Notes: generated from the sequence alone by a model not told the origin. 64,000 bases of DNA from Sternotherus odoratus (GCA_032164245.1 JAVMKO010000003.1:134166424-134230423), one strand, 5' to 3'; shown: positions 45,619 to 57,954, counted from the first letter of the stretch. Program-made: numbers and translations.

Positions 45619-46836
45619 GCATGCTTGACTATGGAATGAAGCAGATAATAGCATATGGAAATTTATTTTTAGCAAGAATAGAGTAGACAGGATCTAGGAA
45701 AGGGAGAGACACCTGGATGGAAACTAGGGAACATGAGAAGGTGGGGAAGAGGAGAAAAATAGGAATAGGCACAATTCAACAAGGTGGGAGAACTCATATG
45801 GTCACAGTTAAAAATGAGCTGAAGTGCTTTGAATGTCAGGGGCATGCATTCTGGTAGAGGCACAAAGTCCGGTACCTGGGCTTCCATGTGTAAATTGCCT
45901 TAAATGAGACACCTCAAATTGTTCCCATCACTCAGTAACGAACGTATGTGCACCCTTGATATTGGCACTTGTTTATGATCTTCAGTTTTCAAGTGCTCCA
46001 GAATGGCCTTGTATAGAAAAAAGCTGATGCAATTGCAGTTTGAATCACCAAAAGTACATCCCGCAGCATTTTTTATAGGCAAGGTCCTTCAAGGTTTTCA
46101 AGCCTAACACCTGCTGCTTGCAAGATGGGAACCAGCCAGAGCATGGTGTGTTGTTTTGTGTGGTGTGGGGCGATAAATGTTAACAACCACCTACCTTAAA
46201 TCCCCTGGAAAAAGAAAATTGCCTACACGGTAGCTGTACAAAACAGACTGTCTCACAGAAATGGTGCCCTTCATTTTTCAGTTAAAATAAATACATAAAA
46301 ACTAATCTAATTTTAATAAATCAACCTTATAAATCTCAGATTTACAAAATATATTTCAAGACCTACACAAACCCTGTGTCTCGGTCAGTGATATGTTATG
46401 ATAACTCCAGAAATGATAAAGCAATAAGCCATTTAAAGCTTTTTAATACCTGGAAGAGAAACAAGAAATCCTACTTAATCATTTTAACTGCATACTGTAA
46501 TAGTTTTCTACTGAATCTGAGAGGTTGCATCTGAAATAACCTATTGGCTAAAATTAAAGAACACCCTTCAGAAAATACAACAGTACTGGTTTCTTGGGAC
46601 TATGAGACAAGATGTGAAACATGTCATGCATGGGACAGAAAGTCAATTAAAGGAGTGGTGCGGTGTATGTAAAATGTATTCTAGTTACATCTAGTTAAAA
46701 AAAAAGTAAAAACAGCTAAAATAAGTTTTTAAAGTGTCAAATATTTTTAAAGAGGAAATTAATTACATAGGAAGCAGCTATCCTGACATTCTGGTGATGA
46801 AAGTTAAGGTACAAGGAATGCAGCGCTAGTTATATG
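45619..46836. other. Intron 2 sequence, no gene
   Basis: No recognisable element or exon. Confidence 0.45.
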
Positions 46837-46903
46837 AGCTTATAAAAGAAAAAGGCCCAAATACCGGGACTGTCCCTATAAAATCGGGACATCTGGTCAT
46901 CCT
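46837..46903. mobile_element. Right half of the TAGGGTGACC-type MITE
   Basis: CCGGGACTGTCCCTATAAAA followed by TCTGGTCATCCTA matches the right half of 45485-45610. The left half is missing. Confidence 0.65.
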
Positions 46904-47226
46904 AGCACTGTGCTCTGTTCAGGCATAAGGAGGTAGAGGAGATGGCAGAATGCAACAGGGAGGAAGGAATCAGCAAAATATCATCTTTTTTCAATCTAGC
47001 TGGTTCGTAGCATCCATACAGATTGTTTGTTCCTAACTGCTATGAAGCAACCCAGCAGTCAGCCCTGGGCAATCCACTTTGATTCACACCCTACTCATTG
47101 GGACACAACAGTATAAGGTATTTTAACCAAGGGATGGGATTTGTTTTATTTACAACATTTTAATGCTTGTGTGTTAAATTACTTTTCCATTGAATATGAA
47201 CAGATTTTGTTGTTGTTTATATTTTA
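46904..47226. other. Intron 2 sequence, no gene
   Basis: Nothing recognised. Confidence 0.4.
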
Positions 47227-48079
47227 CTAGCGAAAATACCCGACGTTGCTCGGGTCCGTCGGAGGTGGGGAGGGGGCAGAGAGCTGAGCGAGTGCGGGGT
47301 CCATTGGAGGGGGGAGGGGGCAGAGAGCAAACCTGACACCCCCACCTCACCCCCCGTAGACCAAACCTGACACCCCCACCTCACTTTCCCCCCCAACCAA
47401 ACCCAACACCCCTACCTACCACCACAAACAAACCCGACACCCACACCTCACTTACCCCTCGACCAACCCCGACCCCCCTTTCCACCCCCCCAAACAAACC
47501 CAACACCCCCACCTTACCCCCCCACCAAACCCAACACCCCCTGACCAACCCCAACACCCACACCTCACCCCTCACCCACCCCGACACCTTCCCAACCCCC
47601 CCAGACCAAACCCAACACCCCCGGCTCACTTACCCCCCGACCAAACCCGACACCCCCACCTCATCCCCCGACCAGACCCGACACCCCTACCTCACTTACC
47701 CTCCGACCAAACCCAACTCGTGTCCGTCGGAGGTGGGAAGGGGGCAGAGAGCTGAGCGAGTGCGGGGTCCGTTGGAGGGGGCAGGGGGCAGAGAGCTGAG
47801 CGAGTGCGGGGTCCATTGGAGGGGGTATTATGACATCATAACTATGTCACAGAGACCAGCAGCTGCCCAGCTGATGTGATTGGCCTTTAAATAATTTCAT
47901 CCCTGAGGGGCGTCAGAGGTGAGATTTGAAAAAAAAAAGACTCTTACCCTGATTAGGACCCTAAGACCTATAACTGTACCAAATTTCAAGTCCCTAGCTC
48001 AAACGGTGTGGAAGGAGTAAGTGCAGGTACATACACGCATACACACACGCATACACCATTTGACTTTTATATATATAGA
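47227..48079 (-). mobile_element. Complete short Helitron carrying a G-rich minisatellite
   Basis: Read on the minus strand it starts TCTATATATATAAAAGTC at 48079 after an A, has the conserved body (48079-47720), then a G-rich minisatellite (about 47710-47330). It ends with hairpin ACCCG/CGGGT and CTAG at 47230-47227 before a T. Both ends and the A|T target are present, so the 853-bp unit appears complete. Non-autonomous: no Rep/helicase. GCGAGTGCGGGGTCC-type units are repeated at 47755, 47800 and 47290. Confidence 0.85.
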
Positions 48080-49393
48080 TAAGGGCCTACATTAGAAGCT
48101 GAGCTGCACTTAATTGGGTAGCATTTAAATATAAAGTTCTTCTCATTTCTCTAATCAATTTTCTCTTTGGCAGGAGATGACAGAGTAGAGCTCTTATTGC
48201 CAAGTTCTCACTCTACTCAGGCATCCCAGAAAACATTGCAATGCTGAGTTCATTCTCTCTTAGGAATAACTCTAGAGTAAGGAAGCTGGGAAGCCAATGC
48301 ATTTTTCCCCAATAGACAAGTGTGTTGAACATTCTCATTTTTATATTCTGTGAGGTATATATTCTAAAGGGTATAGAATATTGTATATAAAATAAGAATA
48401 CTGACAATGATAGGATGTTGTTGACTACATAATTCAATCGGACTCACCTTTCCCCACAGACTTTCTGCACTTGCATTTATTGTACGGATATGGTCACCAA
48501 CCCAATGTATACTAAAATGTCTGTGTAGAGCAAGAACTCAACATATTAATGAAAGCAACCACAAAAAAGTGGAGAGAGAGAGAGAGAGAGAGAATATGAT
48601 ACTATGATTGCACGAGGATTGTCCAAAAATAGACTGATCATTAGAGATGTGTATTGCCGAATGTCTTCAAAACTCCATTACTGAGCATGTGTGCACAAGT
48701 ACAGCAGGGGATTCTACCAGGTACTTTGCAATGTACTCTGTGCATCTGAAATTGCAAGCTGCCTCAAATATTTTCAAATTTTCAGCAACAGGTATACTAT
48801 AGGGAACAATCCTACACTAGAACTAAATAGATGTTTTTCTCTCTCTGCTTCCTGTAGTTCTTTGTATACCAGTTGTTAGAGTATTCCCAGGTCTACACCA
48901 ACTTCTGCCAATGTAGAGCTGGGTGTCAAAAAGACATACCAAGGGAGGTGTAAAGGGTTCCTAGTGTAAATAAGAATTACCCCATGTAAGTATACACACA
49001 GGCATATACTTTAAACAACATCCATAACACTTTAAAGAACATCTACACTTTTATTCTGTTGTATGGCAATTCTTTGTTAAGCTGGTACTACCATACAATG
49101 CAAGATGTTCAGACTGAGCAGCAACAACAAAAACACCTCTCAAGCTATTTACATAGTTTTTGTTCAGCCAAAAGATGACACAGCAGCAAAGTCTCTGGCT
49201 ACATTCCCTTCAAATGCAGTTTAGTAGCCTGCAAACTCCAAACAAGATTTTAAAAAACTGCACAAAACATAAGCAAGGCAAATCTTGCATCCCTAGAGCT
49301 CTCCATCCGTAAACCCATCTTTTTTTACTCCTGATAATAGCTGAGTCCCTTTTAAAGACCCTCTCAGCTGAAACTATGAAACCCTAGGTTTTA
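48080..49393. other. Intron 2 sequence, no gene; (GA)n
   Basis: A (GA)n microsatellite is at about 48573-48592. No exon recognised. Confidence 0.5.
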
Positions 49394-49401
49394 ATCTAAA
49401 A

Positions 49402-49815
49402 TAGGGGTCTCAAACTCAAATGACCACGAGGGCCGCATGAGGACTAGTGCACTGGCCCGAGGGCCGCACCACTGACACACGCACACACCCTCGCTGCCCC
49501 AGCTCTGCCCCCACTCCACCCCTTCCAAGAGTTCCCACCCCTGCCCCACCTCCTCCTCTGAGCACGCAGCTCCCCATTCCCTCCCGGAAAGCGCTAGGCA
49601 CCACCAACAGCTGTTTGGCAAACAAAGCAAGAGCAATCTAGGAAGTCCAGAGCTAGAAACACGCGCGGCCCAGCCAGGCAGCAGAGAAGCCTCTGCTTCT
49701 GGCCCCTCCCTCCCGCAAACTGCTATGGGGGGGGGGGAACAGGAAGCCTGGCGGGCCGCAGGGAAGGGCTTCGCGGGCCACATGCGGCCCCCAGGCCGCA
49801 TGTTTGAGACCCCTG
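49402..49815. mobile_element. hAT-type MITE (414 bp)
   Basis: Ends TAGGGGTCTCAAAC / GTTTGAGACCCCTG; exact 8-bp target duplication ATCTAAAA at 49394-49401 and 49816-49823. The GC-rich interior contains a C/G homopolymer patch near 49727-49737. The 136-codon frame across it is chance. Confidence 0.9.
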
Positions 49816-49823
49816 ATCTAAAA

Positions 49824-51796
49824 CGTGAACTGGTGTCTGGCTTCTTTTGTGTCTCTTCCTATAGGGACTACTAAAAGGTAGCATAAAGTATAATACCAAG
49901 CTCCCCTCTAAGAGGCACATATCCCATCATGTGCTGCTGTACATGGTCAACTTCATTGTTGTCATGCCCAACATATCATGAACCAGGTGATATTGCCTGT
50001 AAAGTTGATTTACCTTAGACTGGCCTAAAATGACACTGAAAGTTGGCATCCAGTGTTTAAACCCTAACCCCACTGAGTGCAGAGCCATTGTGCCTATGGT
50101 TGTGCATGTTTTATGCTTTCAGGACTTAGGGAATATCTCAAAAATGATTATGCATCTTGATTCAGCACCTGGGGTCAGACATTGGTGTACTTCATCTCAG
50201 GCAGGTTTTTACTAAAGTATACAGAGCAGACAACTAGCATGGTTTCCACTGAAGATGGTTTACAGCACTGGATCATGGAAGTTAGAGATGGAAAAAGTCA
50301 TTAAATCCATCTCTCTGCCAAAGCAGGAGTGAAACCGCTGGACTGGGCTGACCCTTTCTCCCACCCCCAACACTTGTTAGTGACAGTTCATTGTTCTGAG
50401 GCAGCTGTTTCATCAAAAAGTGCCCCATTTCATTAGCCTTTTATATATCCTAATCTGTATAGCATCTGTCCATTTTCTTGTGGTTCATATCAAAGCAGAT
50501 AGAAAAGTGAAATACATTTCACACTCAGTACCCTGGAGTGATCCATACCCTCCCATGAAACTGTAAAAAGACAGTCTTCCAGGAATTCAAAAAACAGCCC
50601 ATGTGCTGAGTGTGGGTGTGGGTGCTGAATAGTTGGCATTAGGACACAGTCTTGTTACCATAAAAGAACTGCTGTAGGGTATTTTGGATATTTTCTGATA
50701 CCCCGGCCTGAGTGCATTATATTGTATTATAACAAGTCACATGGCAAAGAGAAGCTTTTATTAGGGAAAAGGAAAATTTGATAGACACTATTAGGCTAGT
50801 GACTTGTGTCTGGGTAGACACAAGTTCAAATCCTTTCTAGGCTGAATTTGTGCTCTCAATCTAATCCTCCTCTTATGTTCATATCACCAAACCACTTCAC
50901 AATTTAGTAGGATTGACCCCCAATTAGAAACTTCGGATGTTCAAGACTCTCCCAGAACTAGAATAAACAAATTATGCAGGTCACAACTGATCTGGAATGG
51001 AAGACCTTTGCATCATAAGCTGTCTGAGCTCTGGCTAGTGACAAATCAGAGTGAATATCTAGAGCACTAAATTCAAAATGAAAAGTTTACAGTGTTTCAA
51101 TATAGTTTAAAGTAAAGGTAATGACTAAAGAGAATATTGTAATGTATATGTTCTGTAATTTTCTTCACACACAACTAACCATTACAGCTACCTAATACCG
51201 TAGTTTGCATTATTTTCAGACATTTATCTTTAGAGGATTTCTAAAGTATCATTCACACTGATGAGACTACTTTTTCTTCATCACACTCACTATTTTTGTA
51301 TTCATGTAGACTAATCAGAATTGAAGAAATTCTGTATAAAAATTGTATTAAGAATCTGACGTACTCAGAGAAGCCAGGTTATTTTCTTCAGTAATTTAGT
51401 ATCTGTTCAAAGGTGCCAGGTTGGCAGCAGTGGGGTATGAAGTCTTCCATTTACCCTATCTTGCCATGTTATCTTCCCATAACTTTTAGGCCAAACATAC
51501 CTCAGCTGTATTCTGGAAGGACTATCTCTAGCTATGAGTGACAATTCAGCACCAAGACACTTCACAACAAGAGCTTGCTCTAAAGTTAAAAAGTAGCGTA
51601 GGGCACAAGGAGAAAGGAATAGCTTTGATAACTTTAAAAGGTTACCATTTTTGGAACCCAACTTGACTAAAAAATAAAATTCCCAAACTATAAAAACTTT
51701 CCACGTTTTACCAATTTAACTTAAAAAAATAACATACTCTAAAAACAACTTTGGTAAATCAGACCTCCGCCTTAAAAAATTGCAGTAAAACAAGTG
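49824..51796. other. Intron 2 sequence, no gene
   Basis: No exon, element end or conserved domain recognised. Confidence 0.5.
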
Positions 51797-54175
51797 CCTA
51801 ATAGACTTTAAAGCCAAAAGGGACCATAATGATCATCTAGTCTGACCTCCAGTACATCACAGGCTACAAAATCTCACCCACCCACTCCTCTAATAAACAC
51901 ATAACCTTTGGCTGAATTACTGAAGTCTTTAAATCTTGTTATAGAAAATCCGCCATTTATTCTAGTTCGAACCAGCAGATGAACCAGGCCCCATGCTGCA
52001 GAGAAAGGCAATCTCCCCTCCCCCCCCCCCCAACAACAACAACAACAACAAACCAACCCACAGTTTCTGCCAATCTGATCTAGGGGGAAATTCCCTACCA
52101 AGCCCAAATATGGTGATCAGTTAGCCCCTAAGCATGGGGGTGAGACCTACCAGCTAGACACCTGGGAAATAATTATCTCTAGTAACTCATAGCCCTCCCC
52201 ATCTAGTGCTGTTGGAGATATTTGCTAATAGCAGATGCAGAGAGGCCATATGCCATTATAGGCAATCGCATCACACCATCCCCTCCATGAATTTATCAAG
52301 CTCAGTCTTGAAGGAATTTAGGATTTTTGTGCCCACTACTCCCCTTGGAAAGATGTTCCAAAACTTCACTCATCTGATGTAAAGCCCTACATGGGATTAT
52401 TATTTTTAATTCCACTCCCATCCTGCCCTGCAATAGCCACTCCCACCTGCTCCTGCATTGTTTCTTCTATATTTATCCCACTCCCATCCACAAAAGCTTT
52501 AGATTTTGTAAATCCCACAAAAGAGACAGATTCCCCCCGTGCTACCAAAAAACCAAACAAACTCCACCACAGTTGGTTAATATGTTATATATATAAATGG
52601 AATTCAGGCACAATTTTTACCACTAAAAGAATAAAACAAATCTTGCTTTAACCATGTAAAAAAACCACTCTAACTCCTGTTATAAAAGATATTAATCTCT
52701 TTCAATCTCTCACTTAAATTTAAGTATCAAAACCTTTATTTAATAACAAACAAAATCTTGCTTTACATTGCTGAAATTCTATTTATGACAAATTGATGAG
52801 AGATGTAATGTTTTTCCCCAAAACACCATAGTCTGATTTCTTTGCCCACCCAATCCCACCCACATTAAAACATTTTTCCTGCTCCTGCTATTATGGCAAA
52901 GGGTCCTATAGGATCCCAGTCCCACTGGAGAGCTCTACTTTGATGGTTAGAAACCTTCATCTAATTTCAAACCTAAACTTATTGATGGCCAGTTTATACT
53001 CATTTGTTCTCGCCAATATTGCCCTTAACTTAAATAACTGTTCTCCCTCCCTGGTGTTTATCCCTCTGATTTATTAATAGAGAGCAATTGGCTCTCCCCT
53101 CAGCCTTCATTTGGTTAGGTTATACAAGCCAAACTCTGTAAGTCTCTTCTTGTTAAGTAGATTCTCCAGGCCTCTGGTCATCCTACTAACTCTTCTCTGC
53201 ACCTGTTCCAGTTTGATTTCATCTTTCTTAAACATGGGACACCAAAACTGTGCACAGTATTCCAGATGAGGTCTCATCAGTGCCTTGTATACCAGTACTA
53301 ACACTTCCCTAACTCTACTGGAAACACCTCTCCTGATGCAGTGTAGAATTGCATTAGCCTTTTTTTTTGCAGCTGCATCATATTGACAGCACATAGTCAT
53401 CCCTTTCTCCTCTTCTGTTGCTTCCAACTGATACGTCCCCAGCTTATGACAAAAATTCTAGTTGTTAGTCCCTTAGTGCATGACCTTGCACTTTGTACTA
53501 TTGAATTTCATCACATTTCTATTATTCCAATTTTCAAAGTCATCCAAATTTTCTTGTATGACACTCCAGTCCTCACTGTATTGGCAATATCCCAATTCTG
53601 TGTCATCCACAATTTTCACTAGCTCATTCCCACTTTTTGCACCAAGGTCGTTAACTAAAATGTTAAATAAGATTGGTTCCAACAATGATTCCTGAGGAAC
53701 TCAACTAGTAACCTCCTCTAGCATTACAGTTCACCTTTCACTATGACCAGTTGTAGTCTCCCTTTACCCAGTTCCTTACCCACCTTTCAATTCTTATATT
53801 AATCCCCAGCTTCTCCAATTTAACCAATAATTTCTCCTGTGGAACTGTATCAAATGCCTTACTGAAATCCAAGTAGATTACATCTAATGCATTTCCTTTG
53901 TCTAGAAAATCAGTTATCTTCTCAGCGATCTACCTTTTGTAAAAACATGTATTTTATCCCAATTGACTTTTTTACCTCTATGTCTTTAACTATTTTCAAA
54001 AAAAATGTAAGACCTTGCATACAACTGAGGCCAAACTACAACTGAGGCCTGTACTTTCCAAGATCCCTTTTTTTCCTTTCTTAAATATAAGTATTAAATG
54101 TGCAGTTCTCCAGTCATAAGGTACAACCCCTGAGTTCACGGTGCCATTTGAAACACCTGAGACTATGAGGAGCCA
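51797..54175 (-). mobile_element. CR1 LINE fragment split by a 561-bp insertion
   Basis: The 3' end on plus (GACTTTAAAGCCAAAAGGGA near 51804) matches the 13078 fragment. Minus-strand RT remnants: ILHCIRRGVSSRVREVLV and NLLNKKRLTEFGLYNL in 53107-53427, DLGAKSGNELVKIVDDTEL in 53473-53685, HLILIFKKGKKG in 53996-54181. It is interrupted at 52380-52940. Decayed; 5'-truncated. Confidence 0.85.
52380..52940. mobile_element. Unidentified 561-bp insertion in CR1
   Basis: The CR1 text stops after CTGATG (52374-52379) and resumes at TGATGGTTAGAAACC (52941), giving a short TGATG repeat at both sides (52375-52379, 52941-52945). The insert is AT-rich in the middle, with pyrimidine-rich CCACTCCCATCC-type words near both ends in the same orientation. 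No clear terminal inverted repeat or poly-A. Family unknown. Confidence 0.6.
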
Positions 54176-54760
54176 AATCATCAGGTGGTATAAGCTGACT
54201 TCAACAGAGTGACACTGATTTATATCAGCTGAGGATTTAGCCTTTCAATGTGGAAAAAAAATCAAGATTTATAATGGAAACAGCTAGCTAATATTATTTT
54301 GCTGTATTTAAAACAAAAAACTGTGGAAATAAATGTAAAGTTGAAAGAGAGAATTGTTTACTAAAATAATGATAAATTTGAACTTTCTTAAAGTAATGGT
54401 TGGCCATGCTCTGCTTTCCCAATATTGACAAAGCAAGTAAGGCTCAATCAATACACCCATTCCTTTGTGAGCTATTAAATTATACATATTGCTAATGAAT
54501 AGTCATTTAATTAGCACAGGAGCATTCCATTTAAAAGTTGTCTATAATGCACACTGAACATAAAAAAATTGGCAATGACTTTTCAGCTGAAGCCTCGTTT
54601 TAAAATGCTACTGCCAACCTTTCTGTCTTAAGTTAGCCTCCTTGCAACATTTGCAGCTCAAAAGCTGATACAGCAGTGTCCCATTTATTACAGAACCATT
54701 ACTATATAAGAGGTCGTTCTTCTAAAACATAGGAACAAGTTACTTTTTTGCATGAATTAC
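54176..54760. other. Intron 2, 5' part, no gene
   Basis: AT-rich; directly follows the exon 2 donor on the minus strand. No element recognised. Confidence 0.55.
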
Positions 54761-55071
54761 CTGAATTAGTTCATCGAGCTCCGATGCATTCACACAGGAA
54801 TGCTCAGATACAAACGTCTGCTTCTGAATCACAATGGTGGCTCTTTGGGAAGTTTCATGTGGCTGCTCCAGGGCTTTGAAGACAGTAGCTCCAATTATTA
54901 AATATACAACGACCACCAGAAAAATCGTTGAGACCGTCTTCCATTTCATAACATTGATAGCCGAATCACATTCCTCTCGTGACGAGAGCACTGTGGGTTT
55001 TGTAGAAAATGATAGCCGGGGTTTGGAGTTCTGAGTGGCAGATTTGGGATCCAGCAAGTCAGGTGCCGCCA
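54761..55071 (-). CDS. KCNK2: KCNK2 (TREK-1) exon 2: N terminus, TM1, cap start
   Basis: 311 bp between the acceptor CTGTTTTATTAG and the donor GTAATT. It begins TG, completing an ATG (if exon 1 ends in A) or GTG codon, then [19 protein letters not shown], the TREK-1 cytosolic N terminus. TM1 is about residues 45-65 ([19 protein letters not shown]). The cap region has Cys93 (cap disulphide in TREK-1) and the N95 sequon NAS, ending ELDELIQ in phase 0. Met42 in INVMKWK, the known internal start that yields a short TREK-1 form in mammals, is kept. The exon and exon 3 give a continuous match to KCNK2. Two-pore-domain leak channel at the plasma membrane, gated by stretch, lipids, pH and temperature. 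Confidence 0.97.
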
Positions 55072-56449
55072 CTAATAAAACAGAGAAAGGATGTTAACGT
55101 CCACAGCATTGGACGGAGGTGTATTTAGCTGACACCCTTCTTGCCAGAAGGCTACAGAGATCCTATTAATTCAAAACAGAGTTGATAGTTTGTTATAAAT
55201 GCATTTCACTTGTACAGTATGTTATATTACTACATTGACTGGTTTCAGCAACTGGTAGGACTAATAATATACTATTTATATGTGTACATATCCATACACA
55301 CACTTGTCATTGTTTACTATATATATCTCTATAAATACTCTGCAAGTGTAGTTCTAACATGCAGTATTTTCCCTATTTTCTTGTGTTCCTTTGAGTCAGT
55401 ATAAGAAGGTATTTTTCTGTAAAGCATCCTCACATCTTGAACAATCTTAGGCATTGCTAATATGCTTCTCAGACTACATTGGAGTTCAGCATTAAAAATA
55501 TCAGGAAAACAGGACTCTTTCTTTAAGTCGTACATACCCTCAACTCTGCATTCAGACACTCATCAGAATATTTGCAGTTCACTTCCAAATTCCCAACACA
55601 GGTAACTATAAAAATGATTCATTATTAATCCTAACAGTTTGAAAGCATTGACTAAACCCTTTTAGAAAATACCAGGAACCCATGTGCATGCCTACTGGAA
55701 AAGTCAGTCATCTTATTATAGGATATTTGATTATTTACTGCTACAAGAAACCGGCTGGGACAGTAATGATCACCTGAGTGTGTTATCCGGTAGCCCCATA
55801 ACACATGTGATTACAAGTAACTACCCTAGTAATTATATAAGAATAATCCACATCAAGTACACTTAAAGTCTCCTGAGGGAAGATTGCAACAATACTATAT
55901 TTAAAATTATTAATATATTTTTGAATGGCTGCAACACCACTTTCAGCTGTTGTGGGGAAAGCCTACTTCTAAATGTAGATTCAAAAGTCTCTCTCCCAGG
56001 TCTCTGGAAACTGGGCATGCCCCCAGAGGAGGGAGGGAGGGAGGGTCATTTTCCACATGGATGGGAATCTTCTCTTGAGCACCCGCTGGAGGTTAACCTA
56101 TGGGGTTACAGGAACTCACATTCGAAAAGAATCGTGCAATATGGGTCAGAAGAAAGGCAGACCTAGGAATTAATACGGTGGACCTGAACCCTGGAGGGGG
56201 AGGAGGTGAAAAGGCAGCCCCAAATGAAAAAGCTCCGCTCGTGACTCGGTGCACAGCTGTGATATAGATACTGGTCAGCTACTAGAAAACCAGAATCGGG
56301 TTCTAACTAAGCGGGAGCACCAGAGCAGCATGCAAATACCCTTCCAGTGTAGAGGGCATGGAACACTGTATGAGGCTATTGATATGCTCTGTACAAAAAC
56401 CGATGTGTGTGGCTAAGTTTGGGAAGGACACCTGATATAATATCCGCTC
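55072..56449. other. KCNK2 intron 1, no element recognised
   Basis: AT-rich near exon 2 (TATATATCTCTATAAAT at about 55318), rising in GC towards 56400. A GGGAGGGAGGGAGG run is at about 56031-56045. Confidence 0.5.
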
Positions 56450-57206
56450 CTTTAAGCTGTGCTCTCACCTCAGATTGACACGATTTGTGATGGGGGGGGG
56501 GAGGGGCGCCACCCATTTTCCTTTCAGTCAGAGCTCCTCTAGCTAGTCGGAATTTTTCCTATCACGACCCTCTGTCCAGGGGGCACCACGGGGTACATGA
56601 AGCCTCGTGCTGTGGACTAGGAAACTGCTCCTCTTTCTGCCTGGCTTCCACACTTGCACACAGACACACACGCATCCTAGCACCATGAGGAAGGGCAGAC
56701 CTCCCCCTCCCCTCCCCGTTCTCCTGCTACACTCCCCCTGCAGCCCGCTGAATGCAGCTAACAAAGGAGAAGAGGATGGCTGCGAGGCGCCCTAAACCGA
56801 TCCACCCAGTGATGCTCCGCATCCCTCCCATGGACTTCCCCAGCCCCCTGCTGATACCCCTCCACCTTGCCAGGGGACGGGCTCATGCAGTCGACAAGGA
56901 CAATTTCACACCCCCGAGGGGGGCAAAACGAGCCCTGGCCCCTTTCCTCTTCCTCTCCCCAGCAGCCAACTCGCAAGAGATGCGCTGGGTTCAAAGCTCC
57001 TGCAAAAGGCATCCTTGCAGAGCGGGGTTTGGCCGGAGCCCCGAGCCCAGCCTGACCCTCCCGGACGGGAGAGGGACACACACCTTAGACAAAGGAGCCG
57101 CCGCGGGTCCCTCCTGCGAGGAGGGATTGGGAAAGCAGGGGAGCATGCAGCATGCAGCCAGACTTTGATCCAGAAACACACGCCATTGTGCCCGTCCAGT
57201 ACTCAC

Positions 57207-57400
57207 TTCTTATTTACAGACCCGGCGCCCTCTCCTCGCTTCACGGGCAGGCATTTTTTCAGGGCTTGGGGAGGTCCCGTTTGACCCAGTGGAAAAAGAG
57301 AGAGAGGAAAAAGGACCAGACCCGGGGCGGGTTTGCTGCTGCTGAGCTCAGATCCCGCGCGGAGCGGAGCCTGGCGTTCTCCCTGTACTGGAGGGGTGTG
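57207..57400 (-). other. KCNK2: Candidate KCNK2 exon 1 (5' UTR); start codon split by the splice site
   Basis: On the minus strand the sequence AAATAAGAA is followed by a canonical GTGAGT donor (57206-57201). Exon 2 starts TG, so splicing gives AAGA-ATG-GCG, an ATG with A at -3 and G at +4, followed by AAPDLL. That matches the mammalian TREK-1 isoform starting MAAPDLL. Upstream there is a short minus-strand ATG (near 57250) whose frame stops at TAA just before the donor, a possible uORF of 14 codons. The 5' boundary at about 57400 is a guess; the transcription start is unknown. Other first exons (for the longer N-terminal form) were not found. Confidence 0.5.
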
Positions 57401-57404
57401 TACG

Positions 57405-57919
57405 ATCGCGGTGTGTGCGTGTGTGTGTGTGTGTGAGAGATCACCCTGTGTGAGGGAGATCGCTGTGTGCGTGTGTGTGTGATCGCCCTGTGTGTGTGTC
57501 TGTGTGACCACCCTGTGTGCGATTGCCGTGTGTGTGATCGCCCTGTGTGTGTGAGATCGCCGTCTCTCTGTGTGAGATCGCCGTGTGTGTACTCCTATTT
57601 GTGAGATCGCCGTGTGTGTGTGTGACTGCTCAGGCGACAGGTGTGTGTATCGGCCTCTTTCGGTGTGTGACCGCCAGTCCCTGAGGTGTGTCTGTCACGA
57701 TCTCGGTGTGCCTGTGTCTTTCGGTGTGTGTGTGTGTGTCCGCGTCCAGCTCTCAGTCAGTGCGGGCGGGGGCCTGTCTCCTCCCGGCCCCTCTTTCTCC
57801 CGTGAGCATCTCCGCCCCGGTGCCTGGTTCTCACGCGGTGCCGGTGCCCCCTGCTCCCTCACTCTGTCTCGGGCGCTGGGCGTGGGGTGCCTGACTCGGG
57901 GTGAAGCTGTGTGCCTCGA

Positions 57920-57954
<35 letters not shown>

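Noticed and set aside
47381..47629. 82-codon Gly/Val/Trp-rich minus ORF
   Set aside because: Translation of the Helitron G-rich minisatellite.
49391..49801. 136-codon minus ORF in GC-rich sequence
   Set aside because: Entirely within a hAT MITE with an exact 8-bp target duplication.
56459..56530. GAG|GTGAGA donor-like site at about 56468 (minus) as an alternative first exon
   Set aside because: Joining it to exon 2 puts a TGA directly before the GTG codon, so it cannot encode an in-frame longer N terminus; a non-coding exon there would not make an ATG.
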